Source of the DNA: Longimicrobium sp.
GTDB taxonomy: Bacteria > Gemmatimonadota > Gemmatimonadetes > Longimicrobiales > Longimicrobiaceae
Assembly: GCA_036389135.1 (NCBI GenBank)
Contig: DASVQP010000076.1
Location: 1-64,000 of the forward strand
Direction: 5' to 3'
DNA length: 64,000 nt
Part shown: positions 17,165-25,208 of the stretch, piece by piece
Layout of the letters: the number at the start of each line of letters is the position of its first letter
How positions within the stretch are numbered: position 1 is the first letter of the stretch
Made by a program: the position numbers and the translations under genes
The notes under the pieces: generated by a model
What the model saw: only the letters and a program-made list of their open reading frames with translations
Told to the model about the DNA's origin: nothing
Database searches by the model: none

Positions 17165-19527
17165 TTTATTCGCGCTATGAAGGCGAACTGCCCGTCCGAG
17201 AGGGAGGCACCCGCGGGGAGGTCGCCGGACAGAGTCCACACGATCCGCCGCACGCAGCTGTCGTAGCCGCCGGTCACCATGCACGCCGCGTTCCCGCCCG
17301 GTGTGATCGCCGCCCCGGTGCTGTCCCGGTACGCGACGGCGGCGGTCAGCCCCGACGGCAGCGTCTGCGAAACGCTCCCCACCTTGAACATCACCTGCGT
17401 GGGCACCGAGTCCGTGACGGTCACGGCGCGCGCCGCGTACTCGCCCACGTTCGCGATCTTGAGCGTGTAGGTGAGGTCCGTTCCCGAAGCGAGGGTGCCG
17501 GTGGGCGACACCGTCTTGCTGAGGGTCAGCACCGGCCGCACGCGCCGCACCTCGGCGAAGCCGTCGTCGCGCAACAGCGTGTCGCTCACGGCGCGCGCCC
17601 TCAGGAACTGCGTGTTCACCGCCGTGTCGCCCGCGAGGACGCGGTACCACACCGTGTAGACCGTCGTCGTGCGTCCGCCCAGCGGCACCGTTGCGGTGGC
17701 GTACGAGGCCGGCGTCGCGATCCCCGGACCGGTCACGCTGTCCACCGCGATGAACACCGCCGCGGCTCCGGTGGCCGTGGTGCGAAGCGAAAGGGCGTAC
17801 GTGCCCGGTGCCGGCGACAGGTTCTGCACGTTGAACGCCTGCCCGTACGCGCCGCCCGGCAGCCGCGGCGTCGGCGAGGCGAGCCCGTCCGGCGTCACCG
17901 AGATCGAGGACTTCATCGTCGTCGTCACCCGCGAGGCCGGCGCGGTGCCGTTGTTGTTCGTCGCGTCGCTGTCGTAGCTGCTGGAAGACGCGGCTCCCAC
18001 GTTCACCATCGACCCCAGCGTCGCCGGCGCCACCACGACCACGGTGTCCGTCCGCACCGCTCCCGAGTCCAGCGTCGCGAGCGAGGGCCAGGTGAGCACC
18101 CGTCCCACCAGCGTGGGGGTGCGCGTGGCGCGCACAAAGGTCACGCCCACCGGGAGGGTGTCGCTCAGGACGACGCCGTATCCTCGTTCCGGCCCCAGGT
18201 TGCGGACGGTGAGCACGTACTTGATGGTGTCGCTCACCACCACCGAGTCGGGCCCCGTCTTGGTCACCGAGAGGTTCGCGGTGCCCACGGTCACGGTGGC
18301 CGAAGCGGTCTGGCCGAGCTGCGTGGTACCGGTGATCGCCCTGACGCTGTTCGTGTACTGGCCCGCGGCCGCGATTGTGGCGGTGTACTTGAGCGTCAGC
18401 GATCCCTGCGCGGGGATGGCGTACGGCGTCGGCTGGCTCCCCCGCCACACGATCGTTCCCGTACTTCCGGAGGCGGGGAGCGAGCCCGTGGTCACCTGGC
18501 TCCCCGGCGCGATCCCGCCGTAGACTACCCCGCTAGGGAGCACGTCGACGATGGAGTCGACTTCGGAGTTGTAGGAAGACGGGTTGGAGATGACGACCGT
18601 GTACGTGACGGTGCTGCCGGACGGGACCGCGGTCGGCGTGACGGACTTCGTGACGACGAACGGGTTGGTGGCGCCCGGATAGCTGATACCCACCCCTCCC
18701 GCGAAGTTCTGGTAGTTCGACGAGTACTTGAGCTGCGTGCCGCTGTTCTGGTTGGAGTACGGCCTCGCCAGCGTGGTGACCCCCGCGCACAGGTACTTGA
18801 AGTAGTAGCGTATGACGATGGTGTACCCGTTCCCCGTGGCGCTCGCGGTGGCCGTGAAGTACTGCTGGTTCTCCGTTCCCGTGGGGATCGCGGGGACGTT
18901 GGACGACGTCACCGTCGTGCGGACCAGCTGGAAGCAACCGCCGCTGAATGTGTTGTTGCCCGCCGGCTGCAGGTTGTACGTGTCGTTGGCGCTGGCGCCG
19001 CCGAAGTCGTATGAGACGTCCATGGTGATCGTCTGCCCCACCACCGCGCCGGCGCCCAGCGTCGCGGTGTTCACGATGCCGCCCGCCTGGGCGCTGATCA
19101 TGCTGCTGGTGGTGACCGTGCCGATGCCGGTGGTGGAGCCCGCGGTGTTGTCGCTCACCGACACCACCAGCGCGTTGCTGATCCCAAAGGTGCACGGATA
19201 GCTGACGAACCACCACAGCGTGCGGCTCGCGCCCGGGGCCAGCGTACCGATCCACTGCCCGGCCGCCTGCCCGCCCGCCAGCGTGATTCCTCCCGCGAAG
19301 CCGGAGATCGTGCTGCGCAGGTTCGTCTGCGTCGTCCCGGAGGTGTTGGTCACCTGGAAGGAGACGTAGGCGGCCTGGGGCCCGGTGCAGGGGGTGTTGC
19401 TGTCCAGCGTGAGCCGTGGGCTGCTCACCATGGTCACCGACACGCCTGGCGCGGCCCACGCGCCGGGCGCGAAGGCCAGCAGCGCGAACGCCACGGCGAA
19501 CAGGATGGTTCGGAGTCTCGCAGACAT
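17161..19527 (-). CDS. Secreted DUF11-repeat protein (788 aa)
   Basis: Start at the ATG 19527 gives signal peptide MSARLRTILFAVAFALLAFA...AWA. At least three DUF11 modules: around residues 260-370 (SVTPTAVPSGSTVTYTVVIS), 380-480 (VTKTGPDSVVVSDTIKYVLT) and the C-terminus (LSKTVSPTGTLASGTDLTYT), ending INGDLPAGA-like, DGQFAFIARIK. The N-terminal third carries paired cysteines (PCTGPQ, YPCTFG, GGCFQL, KYLCAG) that could form disulfides. It is the first gene of the minus-strand surface locus. Its stop overlaps the start of the barrel gene. Its 5' end faces the putative DNA-binding gene at 19884 across a region with GTTCC...GGAAC dyads. Confidence 0.82.
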   Translation of the reverse strand: MSARLRTILFAVAFALLAFAPGAWAAPGVSVTMVSSPRLTLDSNTPCTGPQAAYVSFQVTNTSGTTQTNLRSTISGFAGGITLAGGQAAGQWIGTLAPGASRTLWWFVSYPCTFGISNALVVSVSDNTAGSTTGIGTVTTSSMISAQAGGIVNTATLGAGAVVGQTITMDVSYDFGGASANDTYNLQPAGNNTFSGGCFQLVRTTVTSSNVPAIPTGTENQQYFTATASATGNGYTIVIRYYFKYLCAGVTTLARPYSNQNSGTQLKYSSNYQNFAGGVGISYPGATNPFVVTKSVTPTAVPSGSTVTYTVVISNPSSYNSEVDSIVDVLPSGVVYGGIAPGSQVTTGSLPASGSTGTIVWRGSQPTPYAIPAQGSLTLKYTATIAAAGQYTNSVRAITGTTQLGQTASATVTVGTANLSVTKTGPDSVVVSDTIKYVLTVRNLGPERGYGVVLSDTLPVGVTFVRATRTPTLVGRVLTWPSLATLDSGAVRTDTVVVVAPATLGSMVNVGAASSSSYDSDATNNNGTAPASRVTTTMKSSISVTPDGLASPTPRLPGGAYGQAFNVQNLSPAPGTYALSLRTTATGAAAVFIAVDSVTGPGIATPASYATATVPLGGRTTTVYTVWYRVLAGDTAVNTQFLRARAVSDTLLRDDGFAEVRRVRPVLTLSKTVSPTGTLASGTDLTYTLKIANVGEYAARAVTVTDSVPTQVMFKVGSVSQTLPSGLTAAVAYRDSTGAAITPGGNAACMVTGGYDSCVRRIVWTLSGDLPAGASLSDGQFAFIARIK

Positions 19528-19697
19528 AGGCAGAGGCTTACTCAGTACCGAGGGAGCCGGGCGGGAAAGATATGCGGGCCGCGGGTGGGACCGGCGCGGA
19601 AGAGTCATACAAGATGCGCACCGTTTGGCTCAAGTTCCGCAACGTGTTGTGGCGCCGCCATTTGCGCATTACCGCCACGCCGGGAACCGGGATGCGC

Positions 19698-19738
19698 GTT
19701 CCCATCAGGGAACATGCTTACGTTCCCGAACCGGAACG
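19698..19738. promoter_or_regulatory. Two GTTCC...GGAAC dyads in a divergent intergenic region
   Basis: GTTCCC-ATCA-GGGAAC (19698-19713) and CGTTCC-CGAACC-GGAACG (19721-19738) lie between the divergent DUF11 gene (start 19527) and the putative DNA-binding gene (start 19884). The same half-site core (GGGAACG/CGTTCCC) forms the inner part of the hairpin at 15796-15842. Operator function is inference. The remainder of 19528-19883 holds a direct repeat of GCACGCCTGG (19839-19848 and 19867-19876) and a CGTTACTTAT copy (19776-19785), but no gene. Confidence 0.4.
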
Positions 19739-19883
19739 AGCGCCGAAGCGCCCTTGGAGGCCCGGCATCCGCATACGTTACTTATCACGGAATCGCGAAC
19801 GTTCCCCTTGCCACGGAGGCACCCACTCGCTTAACTATTGCACGCCTGGCATAACTTGTAACCACCGCACGCCTGGAGTGACG

Positions 19884-20591
19884 ATGTCGAGCGATCCGAC
19901 GGACGTGGAAGCGGCAAGGCGCGCCGCGCAACGGGCAGCCGCACGAAAGCGCCAGGCGAGCTTCAGGGCCCGCGAGCGAGCCCGCGGCCTGGAGATGATC
20001 ACGCTCAAGGTACCCGCTCCCATGCGGGGCGCGTTCGCCCGTCTCGCCACGGTGGTGCAGTCCGACCACGACGCGCTGGACGGCTCGTTCGACGAGATCC
20101 GCGACGCGCTCGCGGCCTGGCGCGCCCGCCCCATCTCATCCGATGCCCCAGCCGCCGAGCCACCCGCGGCGAGGCCGCAGCCTGCCGATGCCGCTCCTCC
20201 GCCGGCTGCGGCTCCTCCCGCGGAGGAGACCGGCCCGGATCCGTACGACACGTGGGTGGACCTGGCGGGGCTCTGGTCTTCCTCGGCCATCGTCGGCTCG
20301 CTGACGGATTTCACGGTTGTCGTGGCCGACCTGGAGGGCTCCCTCTACACCCGCTGGACCGCCCAGCAGCGGCGCCCGAGCGGCTACGTGACGGTCGACG
20401 CATACGTGCGCGGAGCCCGGAGCGGTCCCCAGGACGCCGTCGTGAGCACCGGCCGCATGATCCTCGGTGGCCGCGACCTGGAGCTGCGCGCCGTCGTCAC
20501 CTCCCCCGCGCGCATGGAGGCGACCCTCACCGAGCACACGGCGGACGGCTCACAAACCGTTCACGAGGCGGTCTTCACGCGAGCCGGTTGA
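19884..20591 (+). CDS. Unknown protein with basic RHH-like N-terminus
   Basis: 235 residues from the ATG at 19884; the frame is open further upstream without recognisable sequence. The N-terminus (RRAAQRAAARKRQASFRARE then GLEMITLKVPAPMRGAFARL) resembles the small basic ribbon-helix-helix-type proteins with the pattern A-K-R-Q-x-x-x-R-x-R...G...V-P. This is a family-level impression, not a firm assignment. A Pro/Ala linker (~85-120) leads to a C-terminal ~110-residue beta-rich domain (DFTVVVADLEGSLYTRWTAQ) that I do not recognise. Being divergent from the DUF11 locus with dyads between them, it could be its regulator. Confidence 0.6.
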   Translation: MSSDPTDVEAARRAAQRAAARKRQASFRARERARGLEMITLKVPAPMRGAFARLATVVQSDHDALDGSFDEIRDALAAWRARPISSDAPAAEPPAARPQPADAAPPPAAAPPAEETGPDPYDTWVDLAGLWSSSAIVGSLTDFTVVVADLEGSLYTRWTAQQRRPSGYVTVDAYVRGARSGPQDAVVSTGRMILGGRDLELRAVVTSPARMEATLTEHTADGSQTVHEAVFTRAG

Positions 20592-20600
20592 TCACACCCC

Positions 20601-20793
20601 GTCATCCTGAGCGACGCGCCGCACGGTCCTCTTCTCGGCTCCAATCTCCGGCGCGGAGCGAAGGATCTACTGCGCGTTCCGAGGGGCTCGTCCTTACCCG
20701 CTGGCCTCTTGCCTCGCCGGCTAGATTCTTCGGTCGCCGCGAGAGCCTGAGCGAGAATGCGAACCCCGGCGTAGGCGGCTCCCTCAGAATGAC
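20601..20793. repeat. GTCATCCTGAG...CTCAGAATGAC long imperfect palindrome
   Basis: Element starting GTCATCCTGAGCG, with internal GCGAAGGATCTACT and AGATTCTTCGGTCGC, closing CCCTCAGAATGAC: an imperfect inverted repeat spanning about 190 bp. Elements with these words are dispersed in several bacterial phyla. It fills the gap between the gene ending at 20591 and tRNA-Leu; 20794-20885 holds further short C/G-rich repeats (CCCCCGGCGTTC twice) and no gene. Confidence 0.65.
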
Positions 20794-20885
20794 AGAACCC
20801 GCGAGACCGCTTCAGCGGTCTTCCCGTAGTTCCAGCCGGGGGATTCTCCCCCGGCGTTCATCCCCCGGCGTTCGCCCGCCGAAAC

Positions 20886-20919
20886 GAACAAGGGCACCTC
20901 CCGCGAGGTGCCCTTGTTC
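20886..20919 (-). terminator. Terminator hairpin of tRNA-Leu
   Basis: Perfect 15-bp arms GAACAAGGGCACCTC/GAGGTGCCCTTGTTC with a CCGC loop, 9 nt past the 3' end of tRNA-Leu on the minus strand, followed by GTTTCG. Confidence 0.8.
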
Positions 20920-20927
20920 TATTTGCA

Positions 20928-21010
20928 TGCTGCGGGTGGGACTCGAACCCACACGGGATTACTCCCGATCGCTTTTGAGGCGATTGCGGCTACCATTACG
21001 CCACCGCAGC
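20928..21010 (-). tRNA. tRNA-Leu(CAA)
   Basis: Cloverleaf on the minus strand: acceptor GCTGCGG/CCGCAGC with discriminator A, anticodon loop CTCAAAA (anticodon CAA) on an ATCGC/GCGAT stem, a long class-II variable arm (CGGGAGTAATCCCG) and T-arm GTGGG-TTCGAGT-CCCAC. 83 nt; CCA is not encoded. It decodes UUG. Confidence 0.95.
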
Positions 21011-21076
21011 CAACTGCTCACGTCCGCCGCCATCCGGGCGACGAGGCCACCAATGTAACCGGCGGCGGGTGCGGAT

Positions 21077-21835
21077 TCAACGTCCGCGTGCGCCGCCCTC
21101 CTGGTCGATGAGCTGCAGGGCGTACGTGGCACGCTGCAGCGCACGCATCGGCTCGCCCATCGCCACGCCCTCGCGGGCGCCGCGGAGGAGGTGCCGCGCG
21201 CGCAGGAGGTTGGCGGAGGGGTTGGGGGTCGTGTCGATGCGCCGCTCGGCGTCGCGCACGGCGCGGAGAGCGACGGCCAGCGGAGCCCACGCGCGCGCGG
21301 TCTCGGCCAGCAGCACGATCTCGCGAACGGCGCCCGCCGTGTCGCCCGCGGCCATGCGCGTGCGGGCGCGGGCACTCCCCTCGCGCATCTCCAGCTCCGC
21401 GCGCGCGAGCTCGGGGAAGCGGCCGCCCTCGGTGCGAAGCGCGGCGCGCTCGACCCATTCGTCCGCCGCGGCGAGGGCGACCAGCAGGAGACGCGCATCG
21501 GGGTGGCGCAGGGCGGCCGCAGCCTCGCGGGCGGCGCGGTTCTCCAGCAGGAGCGCTCCCTCGATCTCTCCCGTCTTACGCACGCGCGAGGCATCGGCAA
21601 GCGTGGTGCGTGCGGCCGCCCCCTCCGGTGCGCTGCCGGGGAGCGAGCCCAGCCAGGTGCGTGCCGTGGGGAACCCCGCCGGCTCCACCACCGCCACCCA
21701 CACCGAGCCCCCTGCCTCCCGCACGAACGACCCGGGGGCGGTGGGAAGGTCGGCGCAGGCGGCCGCGGTGCACGCGAGCGCGGCGGCGAGCGCCCGGAGC
21801 GGAGGGCAGAAGCGATGCGGCATACGGATCGCCAT
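21077..21835 (-). CDS. Exported helical protein of unknown function
   Basis: 252 residues if started at the ATG 21835 (MAIRMPHRF); the ATG at 21823 is equally possible. The N-terminus is a signal peptide with a weak lipobox-like end (LACTAAACADL), so it may be a lipoprotein. The mature part is Ala/Arg-rich and predicted helical, with TPR-like spacing (DTAGAVREIVLLAETARAWA, AGDTAGAV) and stretches such as DARLLLVALAAADEWVERAA. I do not recognise the family. It is isolated: tRNA-Leu lies downstream, the divergent TetR gene upstream. Confidence 0.6.
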   Translation of the reverse strand: MAIRMPHRFCPPLRALAAALACTAAACADLPTAPGSFVREAGGSVWVAVVEPAGFPTARTWLGSLPGSAPEGAAARTTLADASRVRKTGEIEGALLLENRAAREAAAALRHPDARLLLVALAAADEWVERAALRTEGGRFPELARAELEMREGSARARTRMAAGDTAGAVREIVLLAETARAWAPLAVALRAVRDAERRIDTTPNPSANLLRARHLLRGAREGVAMGEPMRALQRATYALQLIDQEGGARGR

Positions 21836-21983
21836 CGAAAGCGGGGTCCAGCCGGGGAGAAAATCCAAGCTAAACAGGGGTTTGTCCCCCGTCAAGCAAG
21901 GGGCGGGCCGTGGCTTGACACCCCTTCTCGGCGCGGGCTAGGTTGTTCGGACGTTCGATACATCCGCCCACTCAACCCGGAAC

Positions 21984-22643
21984 ATGACGGACGAGCGCAG
22001 CGCGTACGACGAGAAGCTGGAGAGCATCCTGCGGACGGCCGCGGCGATCTTCGCCGAGAAGGGCTATCACCAGGCGAGCATCCGCGACATCGCGCGCGCC
22101 ACGGGCGTATCGCTTTCAGGGCTGTACTACTATTTCAACAGCAAGGAAGAGCTCCTCTTCCTCATCCAGGACCACGCCTTCGGCACGCTGCTGGACAACC
22201 TGGAGCGTCTGGTGGCGGACGAGGCGGACCCCCAGCGCCGCCTGCGCCTGCTGATGGAGAACCACCTGCGCTACTTCATCGCCAACACGCCGGAGATGAA
22301 GGTGCTGTCGCACGAGGGCGAGTCGCTCACGGGCGAGTTCCGGCGGCGGGTGAACGCGAAGAAGAAGCGGCTGACGGAGCTCGCCATGGAGATCCTCCGC
22401 GAGCTGCGGCCGGACGGCGGGGTGGACCTGCGGGTGGCCACCTTTTCGCTGTTCGGGATGATGAACTGGCTGTACAACTGGCACCGCCCGGAGGTGGACG
22501 TCCCCATCGACCAATTGGTGGACGACATGCACCGGATCTTCGTGGAGGGCTTCCTCCCCCCGGGCGCCGCCATGTCCGACGCCGCCCGCGCAGCCGCGCC
22601 GGGCGACGCGCACCCCGCGATGTGGCGCTCCGAGCAGCCCTGA
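21984..22643 (+). CDS. TetR/AcrR-family transcriptional regulator
   Basis: 219 residues. The N-terminal TetR helix-turn-helix is clear: TAAAIFAEKGYHQASIRDIA then TGVSLSGLYYYFNSKEELLF. The C-terminal ligand domain is helical, with LFGMMNWLYNWHRPE typical of the FadR/PaaR-like subgroup that senses acyl-CoA thioesters. It is located 42 bp upstream of, and co-directional with, an operon of CoA-thioester enzymes, so it is most likely its repressor. The ligand (fatty acyl-CoA or phenylacetyl-CoA) is inferred only. An unusual CCGTTACTTATTAC lies at 22656-22669 between it and the next start. Confidence 0.9.
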   Translation: MTDERSAYDEKLESILRTAAAIFAEKGYHQASIRDIARATGVSLSGLYYYFNSKEELLFLIQDHAFGTLLDNLERLVADEADPQRRLRLLMENHLRYFIANTPEMKVLSHEGESLTGEFRRRVNAKKKRLTELAMEILRELRPDGGVDLRVATFSLFGMMNWLYNWHRPEVDVPIDQLVDDMHRIFVEGFLPPGAAMSDAARAAAPGDAHPAMWRSEQP

Positions 22644-22685
22644 CCGGCGCGCACACCGTTACTTATTACAACACCCGGAGCAAAG

Positions 22686-23513
22686 ATGGCGAACGCGACC
22701 ACCGAAACGCAGGGCGACACGAAGACGCTGGTGCACTACGAAGTGCAGGAAGGCGTCGCGATCTTTACGCTCGACGATCCGCCGGCGAACACGTACACGC
22801 ACGAGATGATGGTGCAGATCGACGCCGCCATCCTCCGCGCGCGCTTCGACCCCACGGTCGACGTGATCGTGATCGTGGGCAAGGGGGAGAAGTTCTTCTG
22901 CGCGGGGGCCAACATCAACATGCTCCAGCAGGCGGACCCCACCTGGAAGTACTACTTCTGCCTGCACGCCAACGAGACGCTGCTGCGGCTGGAGCACACG
23001 CCCAAGCTGGTGATCGCGGCGCTCAACGGCCACACGGTGGGCGGCGGGCTCGAGATCGCCATGGCGGCCGACCTGCGCATCGCGCGGCGCGGCGCGGGCA
23101 AGGTGGGGCTGCCCGAGGTGGCGCTGGGCGTGCTCCCGGGCACGGGCGGCACGCAGCGCCTCACCAAGCTGGTGGGCACCTCCAAGGCGATCCAGCTGAT
23201 GGTGGAAGGGACCAACTTCGACTTCGAAGAGGCCGAGTCGCTGGGGATCGTCAACAAGGTGCTGGACGCCGGCTCGCGCGACGAGTTCCTGGCGCAGGTG
23301 CTGGAGTACGCGCGCCAGTTCACGCGCCCCGGCAAGGCCACGTTTGCGGTGGGCAACATCAAGCGCTCCTGCCAGAGCGGCGCCGAGCTCCCGCTGGAGC
23401 AGGGCCTCGCGCTGGAGCGCGAGCTGCAGGCGCTCCTCTTCAACTCGCAGGACGCCAAGGAAGGGCTGAACGCGTACGTGCAGAAGCGGACGGCGCAGTT
23501 CACGGGCAAGTGA
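22686..23513 (+). CDS. Enoyl-CoA hydratase/isomerase
   Basis: Crotonase-fold protein, 275 residues, with a good GGAG ribosome site 7 nt upstream. Oxyanion hole FFCAGANINML and GGGLEIAMAADLRIA; both glutamates expected for a hydratase are present (GGGLE and GLPEVALGVLPGTGG). The ~15-residue N-terminal extension and the long C-terminus with IKRSCQSGAELPLEQGLALE differ from the two other crotonases of the operon, so it may act on a distinct acyl chain. First structural gene after the TetR regulator. Confidence 0.9.
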   Translation: MANATTETQGDTKTLVHYEVQEGVAIFTLDDPPANTYTHEMMVQIDAAILRARFDPTVDVIVIVGKGEKFFCAGANINMLQQADPTWKYYFCLHANETLLRLEHTPKLVIAALNGHTVGGGLEIAMAADLRIARRGAGKVGLPEVALGVLPGTGGTQRLTKLVGTSKAIQLMVEGTNFDFEEAESLGIVNKVLDAGSRDEFLAQVLEYARQFTRPGKATFAVGNIKRSCQSGAELPLEQGLALERELQALLFNSQDAKEGLNAYVQKRTAQFTGK

Positions 23514-23520
23514 TAACTGC

Positions 23521-23640
23521 AGGGATTACGGATTAGGGATTAGGGATCAGGGAACAGCAGAAGCACCGCTCCTGGCCGGGGCTGTCCGCTTCGAGTTTCC
23601 CTGATCCCTATTCCCTATCCCCTGAATCCCTATTCCCTAG
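23521..23640. repeat. GGGATTAGGGAT palindromic spacer repeat
   Basis: Tandem GGATTA(C/G)GG units (23522-23552) and their complements (TCCCTGATCCCTATTCCCTATCCCCTGAATCCC, 23598-23640) form a long imperfect hairpin that fills the 129-bp gap between the hydratase and the aldehyde dehydrogenase. No gene. Confidence 0.75.
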
Positions 23641-23651
23641 TCTTGGTACCC

Positions 23652-25118
23652 ATGGCAGACCACATGATGGACATCCAGCCCGGACAGCTCTACATCGGCG
23701 GCGAGTGGCAGGCCGCGGAGTCCGGAGACACCTTCGATACGATGAATCCGTCCACGGCCGAGCCGCTGACGCAGGTGGCGGCGGCGGCGGAGGCGGACGT
23801 GGACCGCGCCGTACGCGCCGCGCGCGAGGCCTTCGAGAACGGCCCCTGGCCCGGGATGGACGCCCGCGCCCGTGGCCGCATCCTGTACGCCATTGCGGAC
23901 GGGCTGGAGGCGCGCGCGGACGAGCTGGCGCGCATGGAGGCGATGGACAACGGCAAGCCGGTGAACGAGGCGCGCAAGATCGACGTCAAGGAGTCGATCG
24001 ACTGCTTCCGCTACTACGCGGGGTGGGCGGACAAGATCGAGGGCGAGGTCATCCCCGTGCCCGGCCCGTACCTCAACTACACGCGCCGCGAGCCGATGGG
24101 CGTCTGCGGAGCCATCATCCCGTGGAACTACCCGCTGCAGATGGCCGCTTGGAAGGTGGCGCCGGCCATCGCGTGCGGGAACACGATGGTGCTGAAGCCC
24201 GCCGAGCAGACCCCGCTCACCGCGCTGGAGCTGGCGCGCGTGGCGTCCGCGGCGGGGCTCCCGGCCGGGGTGCTGAACGTGCTCACCGGCTTCGGCGAGT
24301 CCGCGGGGGCGGCGCTGGTGAGGCACCCGGACGTGGACAAGATCGCCTTCACCGGCTCCACCGAGGTCGGCAAGATCATCCAGCGCGAGGCCGCGGGGTC
24401 GCTGAAGCGCGTGTCGCTGGAGCTGGGCGGCAAGAGCCCCAACATCGTCCTGGCGGACGCGGACCTGGACGCCGCGGTCAAGGGCGCCTCGATGGCGATC
24501 TTCTACAACGCCGGCCAGGCGTGCACCGCCGGCTCGCGACTCCTGGTGGAGGAGTCGGTCCGCGACGAGTTCGTGGAGAAGCTGCTGGCGCGCGCCGGCA
24601 AGCTGAAGGCGGGCGACCCGCTCGACCCCAAGACCCGCCTGGGGCCGCTGGTGTCGCAGGAGCAGATGGACCGCGTGCTCGGCTACGTGGAGAAGGGAAA
24701 GGCGGAGGGCGCCGAGCTGCTGACGGGCGGCGAGCGGGTGGAGGTCAACGGGATGCGAGGCTACTTCCTGAACCCCACCATCTTCGACCGCGTGACGCCG
24801 GAGATGACGATCGCGCGCGAGGAGATCTTTGGCCCCGTGCTGGGCATCACGACGTTCAAGGACATGGACGAGGCGATCCACATCGCCAACTCGAGCATCT
24901 ACGGCCTGGCCGCCGCCGTGTGGACGCGCGACATCGGCAAGGCGCACCTCGCCGCGCACCGCCTGCGCGCCGGCACGGTGTGGATCAACACCTACCACAA
25001 CCTGGACACCGCTTCCCCCTTTGGCGGCTACAAGCAGAGCGGCTACGGCCGCGAGCTGGGGAAGCACGCGCTCGACCTGTATACGCAGGTGAAGAGCGTG
25101 TGGGTGAGTCTGGGGTAA
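23652..25118 (+). CDS. NAD(P)+-dependent aldehyde dehydrogenase
   Basis: 488 residues from the ATG at 23652 (a TTG three codons upstream is possible). ALDH superfamily motifs in order: IIPWNYPLQMAAWKVAPAIA, KPAEQTPLTALELA, FTGSTEVGK, catalytic-base region LELGGKSPNIVL, nucleophile FYNAGQACTAGSR, EEIFGPVLGI, and C-terminal SPFGGYKQSGYGRELG. The overall sequence is close to the betaine/phenylacetaldehyde-type dehydrogenases, so it probably oxidises an aldehyde to an acid feeding the CoA pathway encoded around it. The exact substrate cannot be assigned. Confidence 0.93.
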   Translation: MADHMMDIQPGQLYIGGEWQAAESGDTFDTMNPSTAEPLTQVAAAAEADVDRAVRAAREAFENGPWPGMDARARGRILYAIADGLEARADELARMEAMDNGKPVNEARKIDVKESIDCFRYYAGWADKIEGEVIPVPGPYLNYTRREPMGVCGAIIPWNYPLQMAAWKVAPAIACGNTMVLKPAEQTPLTALELARVASAAGLPAGVLNVLTGFGESAGAALVRHPDVDKIAFTGSTEVGKIIQREAAGSLKRVSLELGGKSPNIVLADADLDAAVKGASMAIFYNAGQACTAGSRLLVEESVRDEFVEKLLARAGKLKAGDPLDPKTRLGPLVSQEQMDRVLGYVEKGKAEGAELLTGGERVEVNGMRGYFLNPTIFDRVTPEMTIAREEIFGPVLGITTFKDMDEAIHIANSSIYGLAAAVWTRDIGKAHLAAHRLRAGTVWINTYHNLDTASPFGGYKQSGYGRELGKHALDLYTQVKSVWVSLG

Positions 25119-25123
25119 ACTGA

Positions 25124-25202
25124 AAGTGCTAAGTCCTAAGTGCCAAGTGCTGAACTACGATTCACCAGCACCCAGCACTTAGGACTTAGCACTTAGGACT
25201 TC
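25124..25202. repeat. AGTGCT/AGCACTT palindromic spacer repeat, copy 2
   Basis: AGTGCTAAGTCCTAAGTGCCAAGTGCTG followed by its near reverse complement (CAGCACCCAGCACTTAGGACTTAGCACTTAGGACTT), filling the spacer between the aldehyde dehydrogenase and thiolase genes. It ends 7 nt before the thiolase ATG and leaves no evident Shine-Dalgarno sequence. Confidence 0.8.
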
Positions 25203-25208
25203 TTTTTC

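Noticed and set aside
15854-18448. 864-codon continuous frame covering the barrel protein and part of the upstream DUF11 gene
   Set aside because: Only the part from 17164 on is protein-like; upstream it is out of frame with the DUF11 gene, which has a signal peptide and repeat modules.
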